Shown one piece after another: positions 1 to 6,700 of a stretch of 11,866 bases of DNA; position 1 is the first letter of the stretch, and every line of letters starts with the position of its first letter. A program made the translations under genes and the position numbers. The stretch comes from a bacterium HR20 (GTDB taxonomy: Bacteria > Bacteroidota > Ignavibacteria > Kapaibacteriales > NICIL-2). The notes beneath the pieces were generated by a model. That model searched no databases. It had not been told where the DNA came from and saw only the letters and a list, made by a program, of their open reading frames with translations. The stretch lies in the NCBI GenBank assembly GCA_002898675.1, contig BEHW01000068.1, positions 1-11,866 on the forward strand, in the 5' to 3' direction.

Positions 1-820
1 ACGTACGGTACGGTACACTGTTGCTGCTTGCGCTCACTTGCTCGCTTGTCATTCCAAATCGTCGTTCGCGCCGCGCATAGTTAGCAAGAGCATGGTAATA
101 CTCCTGGCGACGAAAATCCGGCCAGAGCGTTGCAGTCGAGTACAGTTCAGCGTAGGCAATCTCCCACAGGAGAAAGTTGCTTACGCGGAGTTCGCCACTT
201 GTGCGAATCAGTAAGTCTGGCTCAGGCATCCCGGCAGTGGAAAGGTACGAGCCAAAAAGCTCATCGCTAATGTCCTCTGGCGAGAGTTTGCCACGCCGCA
301 CATCGAGGGCAATCATTTGGACGGCGCGAACGATGTCCCACCGACCGCTATAGCTGAGCGCAAGCGTGAGCACAAGTCCGGTATTGTCTGCAGTGCGTTC
401 AATGGCGTGCGTGAGGATACGTTGGACACGCTTTGGCAATGCAACGAGCTTACCAATCGCATTGATACGGACGTTATTTCGGTCAAGCTCGTCGAGCTCG
501 GCACGCAGGTAGTATTCGAGCAACCGCATAAGTGCGCTCACTTCTGCTTCGGGACGCTTCCAATTTTCGGTGCTAAATGCGTAGAGCGTCAGGTAGCCAA
601 TCCCAAGCTCTGCCGATGCTTTGACGATATCTCGGACAGATTCTATGCCTTCCCGATGTCCTGCAATACGCGGCAGGTTCCGCGCAGTTGCCCAGCGCCC
701 GTTACCATCCATGATGATAGCAACATGGCGTGGAAGGCGCTCCAGCGCTAACAGTGCACGCTGGCACTCGACATCCTCGCTGCTACGCTCGCAGAGCCAT
801 TGGTGCGGTTGGCGATCCAT
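1..820 (-). CDS. uppS: Undecaprenyl diphosphate synthase (cis-prenyltransferase), C-terminus cut by window edge
   Basis: The enzyme adds isopentenyl units in cis to farnesyl diphosphate, making the C55 lipid carrier for peptidoglycan and surface polysaccharide synthesis; it acts at the cytoplasmic face of the membrane. The sequence shows the family signature HVAIIMDGNGRWA (residues 32-44, catalytic Asp38), the FSTENWKRP block (82-90), SYSGRWDI (156-163), and the diphosphate-binding RTSGELRVSNFLLWE block (206-220) followed by AYAELY and LWPDF. The final family element, RRERRFG (250-256), is present, so the 273 visible residues cover essentially the whole enzyme. Only a few variable tail residues and the stop lie beyond position 1. 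I chose the ATG at 818-820; an in-frame ATG at 860-862 would add 14 residues (MGTIFAS...). Neither start has a convincing Shine-Dalgarno. The gene is divergent from the HU gene. Family assignment is very secure; the exact start is less so. Confidence 0.95.
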   Translation of the reverse strand, partial: MDRQPHQWLCERSSEDVECQRALLALERLPRHVAIIMDGNGRWATARNLPRIAGHREGIESVRDIVKASAELGIGYLTLYAFSTENWKRPEAEVSALMRLLEYYLRAELDELDRNNVRINAIGKLVALPKRVQRILTHAIERTADNTGLVLTLALSYSGRWDIVRAVQMIALDVRRGKLSPEDISDELFGSYLSTAGMPEPDLLIRTSGELRVSNFLLWEIAYAELYSTATLWPDFRRQEYYHALANYARRERRFGMTSEQVSASSNSVPYRT

Positions 821-887
821 CGGTGTTCGATTGACGGTACAGGACGCGAAAATAGTGCCCATCCCACCGCAACCGACGCAAGGACGC

Positions 888-920
888 TTGACCTTCCCTT
901 CAGATGAGGCTGTATATTTG
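888..920 (+). promoter_or_regulatory. Candidate promoter for the HU gene
   Basis: TTGACC (888-893) is followed by TATATTTG (913-920). The second box fits the Bacteroidota -7 pattern TAnnTTTG exactly, and also reads as a sigma-70-like TATATT with a 19-nt spacer. If used, transcription would start near 927, giving a leader of about 80 nt before the HU start. Inferred from motif match and from its position in the divergent intergenic gap. Confidence 0.4.
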
Positions 921-940
921 CACGACTGGTGCGATGTCCA
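911..940 (-). promoter_or_regulatory. Candidate promoter for uppS
   Basis: Read on the minus strand, a -35-like TGGACA (940-935) and a -10-like TATACA (916-911) are separated by 18 nt, upstream of both possible uppS starts. The -35 box matches the sigma-70 consensus at five of six bases and the -10 at four. The site overlaps the proposed HU promoter on the other strand. This is pattern matching only. Confidence 0.3.
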
Positions 941-1009
941 TAAGGACTTCTGCATCTGCGTGCACCAGGTATGGTTGGATGGAGGAGGTACCACACTTAG
1001 AACTGCGTG

Positions 1010-1339
1010 ATGGCAAACAACGTCACGAAAGCAGAACTGGTTGACTACATCGCTGGAAAAACTGGCCTTACCAAACTTGAGGTAAAGGCTGTCGTCGAGG
1101 GATTCCTCGATGGCATCAAGCAGGCGATGCGGCAAGGACGGCGGATTGAAATTCGCGGCTTCGGCATTTTCTCTGTCAAAGCCCGCCGTGCCCGAATGGC
1201 ACGAAATCCCCGCACAGGCGAGAAGCTACCGCTCGGCGAGCGATTTACTCCGCATTTCCGCCCGTCGGATGAATTCTTAGCCGAGGTTGACCAAGCAATC
1301 AAAGCCCGAGCAACCACTCGCAGCGATACGCTGCTTTAG
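1010..1339 (+). CDS. HU/IHF-family histone-like DNA-binding protein
   Basis: A small nucleoid protein that binds and bends DNA as a dimer. The 109-residue product has the N-terminal helical dimerisation region (NVTKAELVDYIAGKTGL, from residue 4), the core GFGIF (50-54) and the beta-arm motif RNPRTGE (65-71), whose Pro67 corresponds to the intercalating proline of HU/IHF. HU proteins are usually about 90 residues; this one carries an extra polar tail of roughly 15 residues (IKARATTRSDTLL). I chose ATG at 1010; a GTG directly before it (1007) would add one Met. A purine-rich GGAGGAGG (981-988) lies 21 nt upstream of the ATG, too far for normal Shine-Dalgarno spacing, and no closer site is visible. 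Whether it is HU-like or IHF-like cannot be decided from the sequence alone. The TPR gene starts 35 nt downstream. Confidence 0.93.
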   Translation: MANNVTKAELVDYIAGKTGLTKLEVKAVVEGFLDGIKQAMRQGRRIEIRGFGIFSVKARRARMARNPRTGEKLPLGERFTPHFRPSDEFLAEVDQAIKARATTRSDTLL

Positions 1340-1374
1340 AGGTTGCGCCGAGCCACTCACCATGTGCACTCTCT

Positions 1375-1992
1375 ATGAGCATTGGGCGCACTGCGCTTGT
1401 TCTCGGAAGCATTGCACTTATCGCTGCGTTGGGATCGTTTGCGATTCGACGGGCAATTATCGCCAGCGACGAACGCCTTGGCCGCGAGAAATTCGGCCAG
1501 CAAATTGCCGAGCAGATCGAGCAACTCCGACAGTCGAACCAACAGCAACAGCAGCTTCAGGCTCGGCGGGCAGCGCTCGAGCAGATTCGCGATTCATTGG
1601 CACGCAATCCCCAGGACACCTCGCTGCTACCGTTGATTGGCTCCCTGCAAATCGAGGTTGGGGACACCCTGGCTGCCCTGGCAACATATCAACGATACAT
1701 TGATTCGCTCGGCTCGCCGAACGTTGTTGCGCTGACCGATTATGCATTTTTGCTGTACGCAACTGGCGAACGCACTCGCGGATTCCACCTCACCGAGCGT
1801 GCAATCCGCCAAGCGCCATCGTACCAAATTGCACTCTACAACATGGCGGTCATGGAATTCGATCGCGGCAGGATCGCGCAAGCGATCGCGTGGATGGAAC
1901 GCTGCCGTGCGGTAGATTCCAGCTCAGCGATGGGCCGCCTTGCCCAGCGCGCAATCGAGCAGCTCCGCCAGATGCAGCGCGATTCCTCGTAG
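1375..1992 (+). CDS. Membrane-anchored TPR-repeat protein
   Basis: The 205-residue product starts with one hydrophobic segment (about residues 6-23, ALVLGSIALIAALGSFAI) followed by Arg-Arg, fitting an uncleaved N-terminal anchor. Next comes a Gln- and charge-rich stretch (about 35-75, including a QQQQQLQ run) with coiled-coil character. The C-terminal half (about 82-184) reads as tetratricopeptide-like helix pairs, for example LAALATYQRYIDSLG, YAFLLYATGERTRGFHLTERA and ALYNMAVMEFDRGRIAQA. TPR proteins usually act as protein-protein scaffolds; no catalytic motif is visible and I do not assign a function. If the anchor inserts in the usual way, the TPR region could face the periplasm, but topology is an inference. 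The start ATG at 1375 places the anchor at the very N-terminus, which supports it. It follows the HU gene on the same strand and is probably co-transcribed. Confidence 0.8.
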   Translation: MSIGRTALVLGSIALIAALGSFAIRRAIIASDERLGREKFGQQIAEQIEQLRQSNQQQQQLQARRAALEQIRDSLARNPQDTSLLPLIGSLQIEVGDTLAALATYQRYIDSLGSPNVVALTDYAFLLYATGERTRGFHLTERAIRQAPSYQIALYNMAVMEFDRGRIAQAIAWMERCRAVDSSSAMGRLAQRAIEQLRQMQRDSS

Positions 1993-2036
1993 CAGAAGTT
2001 TTTTGGCATGTTTCACCATCCATCTTCCGATGCACT

Positions 2037-2132
2037 ATGCCCTGTGGACGGAAACGTAAGCGCCACAAAATGGCGACGCACAAACGGAAAAAACGCTTGC
2101 GGAAGAACCGCCACAAAAAGAAGAAACGCTAA
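2037..2132 (+). CDS. AURKAIP1/COX24-domain small ribosomal protein (mS38/bS22-like), 31 aa
   Basis: A 31-residue, extremely basic protein (MPCGRKRKRHKMATHKRKKR... ending in HKKKKR). It matches the short AURKAIP1/COX24-domain proteins annotated in Bacteroidota and Chlorobiota, typically of the form MPSGKKRKRHKxxTHKRKKRxRKNRHK. That domain is shared with mitochondrial small-subunit protein mS38 and mycobacterial bS22, so a role on the 30S subunit is expected by family knowledge. More than half of the residues are Lys, Arg or His and there is no acidic residue. The ATG at 2037 gives the family N-terminus; an in-frame extension upstream would overlap the TPR gene and does not look like protein. 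No Shine-Dalgarno is visible. Residue 3 is Cys where I recall Ser in relatives. It lies 44 nt after the TPR gene and about 100 nt before gap. Confidence 0.87.
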   Translation: MPCGRKRKRHKMATHKRKKRLRKNRHKKKKR

Positions 2133-2143
2133 CCGGTGTGTAT

Positions 2144-2178
2144 CGGTGCTGGGGGTCGTACGGCCCCCAGCATACCGA
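2144..2178 (+). other. Strong stem-loop between the COX24-like gene and gap
   Basis: TGCTGGGGG (2147-2155) pairs perfectly with CCCCCAGCA (2164-2172). The stem can extend inward by T-G and C-G pairs to a GTAC loop (2158-2161), and outward through a two-base bulge by TCGG-type pairs (2143-2146 with 2175-2178). No T-tract follows, so it is not a classical intrinsic terminator. It begins about 12 nt after the COX24-like stop and ends about 56 nt before the gap start. It could be a terminator of another type, an mRNA 3' stabiliser or part of the gap leader. Its structure is seen; its role is inferred. Confidence 0.55.
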
Positions 2179-2233
2179 ACGCCTCCAAGAAGTCCCGTGG
2201 CAACATGTTTCACACTTTTCGTGGAATGACTCA

Positions 2234-3232
2234 ATGGCTGTCCGCATTGCAATCAACGGATTCGGTCGCATTGGGCGTCTGGTCTTCCGTGCACTCCGCG
2301 TTCGGTATGGTCAGACGGCACGTGTTGTTGCAATCAACGATCTAACCGATGCCCCAACACTTGCACATTTGCTCAAGTACGATTCGGTGCACGGACGCTA
2401 CCCTGGCAGTGTCTCAGCGGAAGATTCCGCGCTCATCGTTGATGGAGAGCGCATTGCTGTCAGCGCAGAAAAATCCATCGAGGCGCTCCCGTGGCACGGT
2501 ATCGCTGATGTCATTATCGAATGTACGGGAAAATTCACCAAGCGCAGCGATTTGGAACAGCACCTTCGCCACCAGCCACGGATTGTAATCTTATCCGCAC
2601 CTGCAAAGGATCCCGTTGATGCAACGATTGTGCTCGGTGTCAATGAGCATACCCTTACCGGCAAGGAGCGGATCATCTCCAACGCCTCGTGCACAACGAA
2701 CTGCCTTGCACCGATGGTAAAAGTGCTCCACGACGCCTTTGGTATCGTCCATGGCATGATGATGACCGTCCATGCCTACACCAACGACCAACGCATCCTA
2801 GATTTACCCCACAAAGACTTGCGGCGCGCGCGGGCTGCAGCACTCAACATCATCCCGACGACCACGGGTGCGGCACGCGCAATCGGCGAAGTTCTTCCCG
2901 AACTCAAGGGGAAAATTGATGGCTTCTCCGCACGAGTGCCAGTGCCCGATGGCTCATTGACAGATTTTACCGCGATCCTTTCACGGCCAGCATCGAAAGA
3001 GGAAGTCAACGCGGCATTTCGCACTGCAGCCGAAGGCGCCTTGCGCGGCATTCTCGAATACAGCGAAGAGCCTCTGGTGAGCACCGACATCGTAGGAAAC
3101 CCGCACTCGTGTATCTTCGATGCAACTTCTACGCTCGTCGTTGGCACGATGGTCAAAGTCATTGGTTGGTACGATAACGAGTGGGGCTATTCGAATCGTC
3201 TTGCCGATCTGGCAATGCGTTTTGCTGACTAA
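2234..3232 (+). CDS. gap: Glyceraldehyde-3-phosphate dehydrogenase, type I
   Basis: It catalyses the NAD-dependent oxidative phosphorylation of glyceraldehyde-3-phosphate to 1,3-bisphosphoglycerate in the cytoplasm, a central step of glycolysis and gluconeogenesis. The 332-residue product has normal family length. Visible elements: the Rossmann motif INGFGRIGR (7-15); Asp36 in AIND, which favours NAD over NADP; the active-site block SNASCTTNCLAP (149-160) with catalytic Cys153; catalytic His180 in TVHAYTNDQ; the NIIPTTTGAA block; and the C-terminal WYDNEWGYSNR motif. I chose ATG at 2234 because MAVRIAINGFG matches the family N-terminus; the open frame extends further upstream but only through the stem-loop region. 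A weak GGA lies 8 nt before the start. pgk follows 15 nt after the stop, so the two form a glycolytic pair. Confidence 0.96.
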   Translation: MAVRIAINGFGRIGRLVFRALRVRYGQTARVVAINDLTDAPTLAHLLKYDSVHGRYPGSVSAEDSALIVDGERIAVSAEKSIEALPWHGIADVIIECTGKFTKRSDLEQHLRHQPRIVILSAPAKDPVDATIVLGVNEHTLTGKERIISNASCTTNCLAPMVKVLHDAFGIVHGMMMTVHAYTNDQRILDLPHKDLRRARAAALNIIPTTTGAARAIGEVLPELKGKIDGFSARVPVPDGSLTDFTAILSRPASKEEVNAAFRTAAEGALRGILEYSEEPLVSTDIVGNPHSCIFDATSTLVVGTMVKVIGWYDNEWGYSNRLADLAMRFAD

Positions 3233-3247
3233 CTGTGGAGCGTTTCC

Positions 3248-4435
3248 ATGATTCGCCGCCTTAGTGAACTCGACGTTGAGGGACGCCGTGTACTGACACG
3301 TGTAGATTTCAACGTTCCGATCACACCAGAAGGCACCGTTCGCGATGACACCCGTATTCGCGCGGCCCTTCCTACACTGCGTACAATACTCGATCGCGGG
3401 GGACGCCCAATTCTGATGTCGCACTTAGGGCGCCCGAAAAGCCGCACACCGATGTTTTCACTCCGTCCGGTTGCGGAACATCTGCAATCACTCCTTGGGG
3501 CTACGGTCCACTTTGCCGATGATTGCATCGGCGATGCTGCTCTTGCTGCAATTGAGCAAGCAAAAGACGGTGAACTTGTGCTTCTGGAGAACCTCCGCTT
3601 CCATCCAGAAGAAGAGCAAAACGATGCCGACTTTGCCGCAGCACTTGCGTCGCTGGGCGATGCCTACGTCAACGATGCATTCGGCACAGTCCACCGTGCG
3701 CATGCCAGCATCAGCGCGATTACCGCACACTTTGTCGGACGTCGCGCAGCGGGACTTCTGATGGAACGCGAACTCGACTACCTCTCAAAAGTCTTCCACG
3801 ATCCTCCGCGTCCGTTCGTTGCCATTGTTGGAGGTGCAAAGATTTCGGACAAAATCAAGGTGCTCGAACGTTTGCTCGAGCAAGCCGATGTTGTATTGAT
3901 TGGCGGCGGTCTGGCAAACACCTTCCTCGCAGCGCAGCGGCATAACATCGGCGAATCCATTGTAGATGAGCGTTACATCAGCCACGCAAAAGCACTCTAC
4001 GATCGCTACGGCTTCAAGCTCTACCTTCCGGTGGACCTTGTTATCGCCGATGAGCTGAGTGAACGTGCATTGACCTCCGTCGTTGGCATCCAAGAGGTAC
4101 CGCTCGATGGAGAGTGGAAAATTTTCGACATTGGTCCGGAGACCATCGCTACGTTTACAGACTTTATCTTGACGGCTGCGTTCATTGTGTGGAATGGCCC
4201 CATGGGAGCATTCGAGTTCAAGCCATTCCGTAATGGAACTTTAGCAATCGCTACGGCTGTTGCAGATGCGACCGATAGCGGAGCCACCTCCATCATTGGC
4301 GGTGGAGATTCAATCGCCGCTGTAGCGATGGCAGGAGTCAGCGATCGGATCTCGCACATCTCAACCGGTGGTGGCGCAACACTTGAATTTCTCGAAGGCA
4401 AGCCGCTGCCGGGAATTGTTGCGCTCGAAGAGTAA
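3248..4435 (+). CDS. pgk: Phosphoglycerate kinase
   Basis: It transfers the acyl phosphate of 1,3-bisphosphoglycerate to ADP, giving ATP and 3-phosphoglycerate; it uses the product of the adjacent gap gene. The 395-residue protein is full length. Seen in order: RVDFNVP (18-24), MSHLGRPK (57-64), LLENLRFHPEEE (112-123), NDAFGTVHRAH (142-152), the nucleotide-site GGAKISDK (195-202), WNGPMGAFE (315-323), GGGDS (351-355) and STGGGATLEFLEGK (372-385). These cover both the substrate and nucleotide lobes. The ATG at 3248 is supported by GGAG at 3237-3240, seven nt upstream. There is no clear terminator after the stop. The next gene begins 95 nt on, and that short gap shows only a pyrimidine-rich stretch and no convincing promoter. 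No unusual substitutions noticed. Confidence 0.97.
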   Translation: MIRRLSELDVEGRRVLTRVDFNVPITPEGTVRDDTRIRAALPTLRTILDRGGRPILMSHLGRPKSRTPMFSLRPVAEHLQSLLGATVHFADDCIGDAALAAIEQAKDGELVLLENLRFHPEEEQNDADFAAALASLGDAYVNDAFGTVHRAHASISAITAHFVGRRAAGLLMERELDYLSKVFHDPPRPFVAIVGGAKISDKIKVLERLLEQADVVLIGGGLANTFLAAQRHNIGESIVDERYISHAKALYDRYGFKLYLPVDLVIADELSERALTSVVGIQEVPLDGEWKIFDIGPETIATFTDFILTAAFIVWNGPMGAFEFKPFRNGTLAIATAVADATDSGATSIIGGGDSIAAVAMAGVSDRISHISTGGGATLEFLEGKPLPGIVALEE

Positions 4436-4530
4436 CGCACCGGCCCTGCTCGGAAGAAAGCGCAATCGTTCTGCATCCTATCCGTCTTCGATGGCAGCAT
4501 TTTTCTTTCTCTCTGCATAACCAGACCGCG

Positions 4531-5448
4531 ATGCGACAATCGAGATTTGTTGGTGGATTCGGTAGCTTTATTCCCCCGACGATCAAAGCGCTGGTGGGAA
4601 TCAACGTTGCGGTCTTTCTGCTCGATTGGCTGGTGCTCGGAATGCTCACCTACCGGGGCGTGCCACTTAGCCAGTGGCTTATTCAACTGTTTGGACTGAT
4701 GCCACCTGGGTCGGGATACTTCTTCCCCTACTGGCAATTGATCACTTACCAATTCCTCCACGGCGGCTTCTGGCATTTGTTCTTCAACATGTTCGCTCTG
4801 TGGATGTTTGGCTCTGAACTCGACTACATGTGGGGCTCGCGACGCTTTCTGACGTACTACCTGCTCAGCGGCATCGGAGGCGGCATCCTCAACTTATTTG
4901 TCAACGACGCCCCAACGATCGGTGCCTCTGGAGCTATCATGGGTGTTCTGGTGGCGTATGGGATGACGTTCCCCGATCGTCCGGTGATGATCTTTCCGCT
5001 GTTCATCCCAATACCGGCGAAGTTTTTCGTAATCCTCTACGCTGCACTCGATCTTTTTTCTGGCTTGACCGCGACAGAGAGCGGCGTTGCCCACTTTGCA
5101 CACTTAGGCGGGGCACTAACAGGCTTTTTACTCCTGCGCTATGGCGATCGAATCGGAATATTTTCTGTACTCGAACGGCTGCGTCCTGCATCGCACCAGA
5201 AGCAGCAGCATGAACACCTGCCACGCGAACCGATCGAAGCAGAGTTCATTGAAATTCCGGGTCGTATGGCACCAGGCGCTAAGCCCGTGTTCCACGGCGC
5301 TTCGTTTTTCTACAAGGGCGAGTACATCTCGGAAGAGACCGTGGATCGTATCCTCGAAAAGATTGCTGCCAGCGGAATTGAGTCGCTCACCCAGCACGAG
5401 AAAGACATCCTCTATGAAGTCAGTCGCCGTATGCAACAATCCCCGTAA
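4531..5448 (+). CDS. Rhomboid-family intramembrane serine protease with C-terminal helical tail
   Basis: An integral inner-membrane protease predicted to cleave transmembrane substrates. The 305-residue product has several hydrophobic segments, roughly at 18-38, 66-98, 107-124, 130-146, 150-178 and 187-203. The catalytic dyad is intact: Ser133 in GASGAIMG (131-138) and His191 in AHFAHLGG (187-194). The conserved oxyanion-type HxxxN is His82-Asn86 in WHLFFNMFAL. After the membrane core comes a soluble tail (about 210-305). It has a Gln/His-rich linker and a C-terminal segment, YKGEYISEETVDRIL to LTQHEKDIL, resembling the small helical domain found at the end of many Bacteroidota rhomboids (I believe DUF6576; this identification is from memory). 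Substrates are unknown. It is separated from pgk by 95 nt and from ispG by only 5 nt, so it is probably co-transcribed with ispG. Confidence 0.92.
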   Translation: MRQSRFVGGFGSFIPPTIKALVGINVAVFLLDWLVLGMLTYRGVPLSQWLIQLFGLMPPGSGYFFPYWQLITYQFLHGGFWHLFFNMFALWMFGSELDYMWGSRRFLTYYLLSGIGGGILNLFVNDAPTIGASGAIMGVLVAYGMTFPDRPVMIFPLFIPIPAKFFVILYAALDLFSGLTATESGVAHFAHLGGALTGFLLLRYGDRIGIFSVLERLRPASHQKQQHEHLPREPIEAEFIEIPGRMAPGAKPVFHGASFFYKGEYISEETVDRILEKIAASGIESLTQHEKDILYEVSRRMQQSP

Positions 5449-5453
5449 CTGCG

Positions 5454-6602
5454 ATGGAACTTCCCATTGTCGGAACACACGATGATACACAGACGCAACC
5501 GATCGCAACAGCGCCATTCCGGCGGCGGCGTTCGCGCCGCGTGATGGTTGGCTCTGTACCGATTGGAGGAAACGCGCCGATTGCTGTTCAGTCTATGACG
5601 AAAACGAAAACAGCAGACGTCCACGCAACGCTTGAGCAGATCCGCCGTTGCGCTGATGCCGGCGCTGACGTTATGCGTGTAACGGTCAACGACTGGGAAG
5701 CAGCCGAGGCTATCAGAGAAATCGTGCGTGGCTCGCCTGTTCCGATTGTCGCCGATATTCACTTCAACCACATCTTCGCACTCAAAGCGATCGAGGCTGG
5801 CGTTGCGAAGGTTCGCATCAACCCTGGCAACATTGGTTCCCGCGACCGCATCAAGCAAGTTCTGACCGCGGCAAAAGAGCGTGGCATCCCTATTCGGATC
5901 GGTGTCAATAGCGGCTCTCTCGAAAAAGACATCCTCGAAAAGTATGGCTATCCTACCGCCGAAGCTCTCTTCGAAAGCGCAATGCGCCACGTTGAGATTG
6001 CGCAAGACTTCGGTTTCGACGACATTGTAATCTCCGTCAAATCCACCGATGTCCGCCTGATGATCGAAGCCTACCGCATGATTGCTGAGCGGACAGACTT
6101 TCCGCTCCACCTCGGTGTCACCGAAGCAGGTACCACGCGGGTAGGTACGATCAAATCTGCCGTTGGAATTGGAACCCTCCTGGCAGAAGGCATCGGCGAT
6201 ACAATTCGCGTTTCGCTTACCGACCAGCCAGAAGAAGAAATTCTCGTCGGCAAGGAGATCCTTCGCTCGCTTGGTTTAGCGCAGCGCAGCGTGGAGATCA
6301 TCGCATGCCCGACGTGTGGGCGAATTGAAGTGGATTTGTTCTCCATCGTTCGCCAAATCGAAGAACGTGTCAAAGGCATCCGGAAGCCAGTCAAGGTGGC
6401 GCTTCTCGGTTGCGTGGTCAACGGTCCAGGCGAGGCAAGCGAAGCCGATATTGGTATTGCTGCCGGCCGTGGCGTTGGAATTCTCTACCGCAAGGGTGAG
6501 GTCGTCCGGCGTGTCAAGGAAGAGGAAATCGTCGAGGCTGTCGTCGAAGAAATTTTGAATTTCGTCCCCGACGAAAACAATAATGCCGATGCTGGTTCGT
6601 AA
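5454..6602 (+). CDS. ispG: 4-hydroxy-3-methylbut-2-enyl diphosphate synthase (IspG/GcpE), short form
   Basis: It catalyses the penultimate step of the MEP isoprenoid pathway, reducing methylerythritol cyclodiphosphate to HMBPP with a [4Fe-4S] cluster. The 382-residue product has the TIM-barrel N-terminal part (VQSMTKTKTADV, residues 45-56; VADIHFNH; KVRINPGNIG; GVNSGSLE). The C-terminal cluster domain carries Cys285 and Cys288 (ACPTCGR) and Cys320 with Glu327 (GCVVNGPGE), matching the three Cys and one Glu ligands known for IspG. It is the short two-domain form, without the large insertion known from Chlorobium, Bacteroides, chlamydiae and plants. The N-terminus (1-30, including an RRRRSRR run) is longer and more basic than usual, so a later start is possible; no Shine-Dalgarno supports the ATG at 5454. 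Its product feeds the same isoprenoid pool as UppS. It needs Fe-S clusters, which fits the Isc genes nearby. Confidence 0.96.
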   Translation: MELPIVGTHDDTQTQPIATAPFRRRRSRRVMVGSVPIGGNAPIAVQSMTKTKTADVHATLEQIRRCADAGADVMRVTVNDWEAAEAIREIVRGSPVPIVADIHFNHIFALKAIEAGVAKVRINPGNIGSRDRIKQVLTAAKERGIPIRIGVNSGSLEKDILEKYGYPTAEALFESAMRHVEIAQDFGFDDIVISVKSTDVRLMIEAYRMIAERTDFPLHLGVTEAGTTRVGTIKSAVGIGTLLAEGIGDTIRVSLTDQPEEEILVGKEILRSLGLAQRSVEIIACPTCGRIEVDLFSIVRQIEERVKGIRKPVKVALLGCVVNGPGEASEADIGIAAGRGVGILYRKGEVVRRVKEEEIVEAVVEEILNFVPDENNNADAGS

Positions 6603-6655
6603 ATAGCCGCAGAGCCGAGCGGTATTCTCTCCCCTGAATGCCGCGCCAGAGGTTC

Positions 6656-6700
6656 GAGCCTGACACTTCCCCAAAAGCAGTGTCGGGCTCTTTTGTTTTT
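6656..6700 (+). terminator. Intrinsic terminator after ispG
   Basis: GAGCCTGACACT (6656-6667) pairs with AGTGTCGGGCTC (6679-6690) in a 12-bp stem with one G-U pair and an 11-nt loop, followed by TTTTGTTTTT (6691-6700). This is a textbook rho-independent terminator for the plus-strand block. The last T residues overlap the stop codon of the convergent rpe gene (6699-6701). Read from the minus strand, no T-tract follows the hairpin, so termination is clearest in the plus direction. Confidence 0.92.

Noticed and set aside
1..20. Short tandem-like ACGGT repeats at the left edge.
   Set aside because: They fall inside the uppS reading frame (encoding VPYRT at its C-terminus) and only about two and a half units exist; too short to call a repeat element.
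317..1010. Long plus-strand open frames opposite uppS.
   Set aside because: The minus strand encodes an intact UppS with all motifs; the plus frames show no recognisable domain and are antisense shadows.
1540..1563. CAACAGCAACAGCAGC-like triplet run as a possible microsatellite.
   Set aside because: It encodes the Gln-rich part of the TPR protein's coiled-coil segment and is short and imperfect; coding composition explains it.
1890..2036. In-frame upstream extension of the COX24-like gene to an 80-codon frame.
   Set aside because: The added part overlaps the TPR coding region and looks like out-of-frame translation; the family N-terminus begins at the ATG at 2037.
2138..2233. Longer gap frame starting at 2138.
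   Set aside because: It would translate the stem-loop region; the protein from 2234 begins exactly at the conserved Rossmann start MAVRIAINGFG.
4436..4530. Possible promoter before the rhomboid gene (pyrimidine-rich stretch and GCATAAC).
   Set aside because: No convincing -35 partner at normal spacing and no TAnnTTTG match; not enough to report as a feature.
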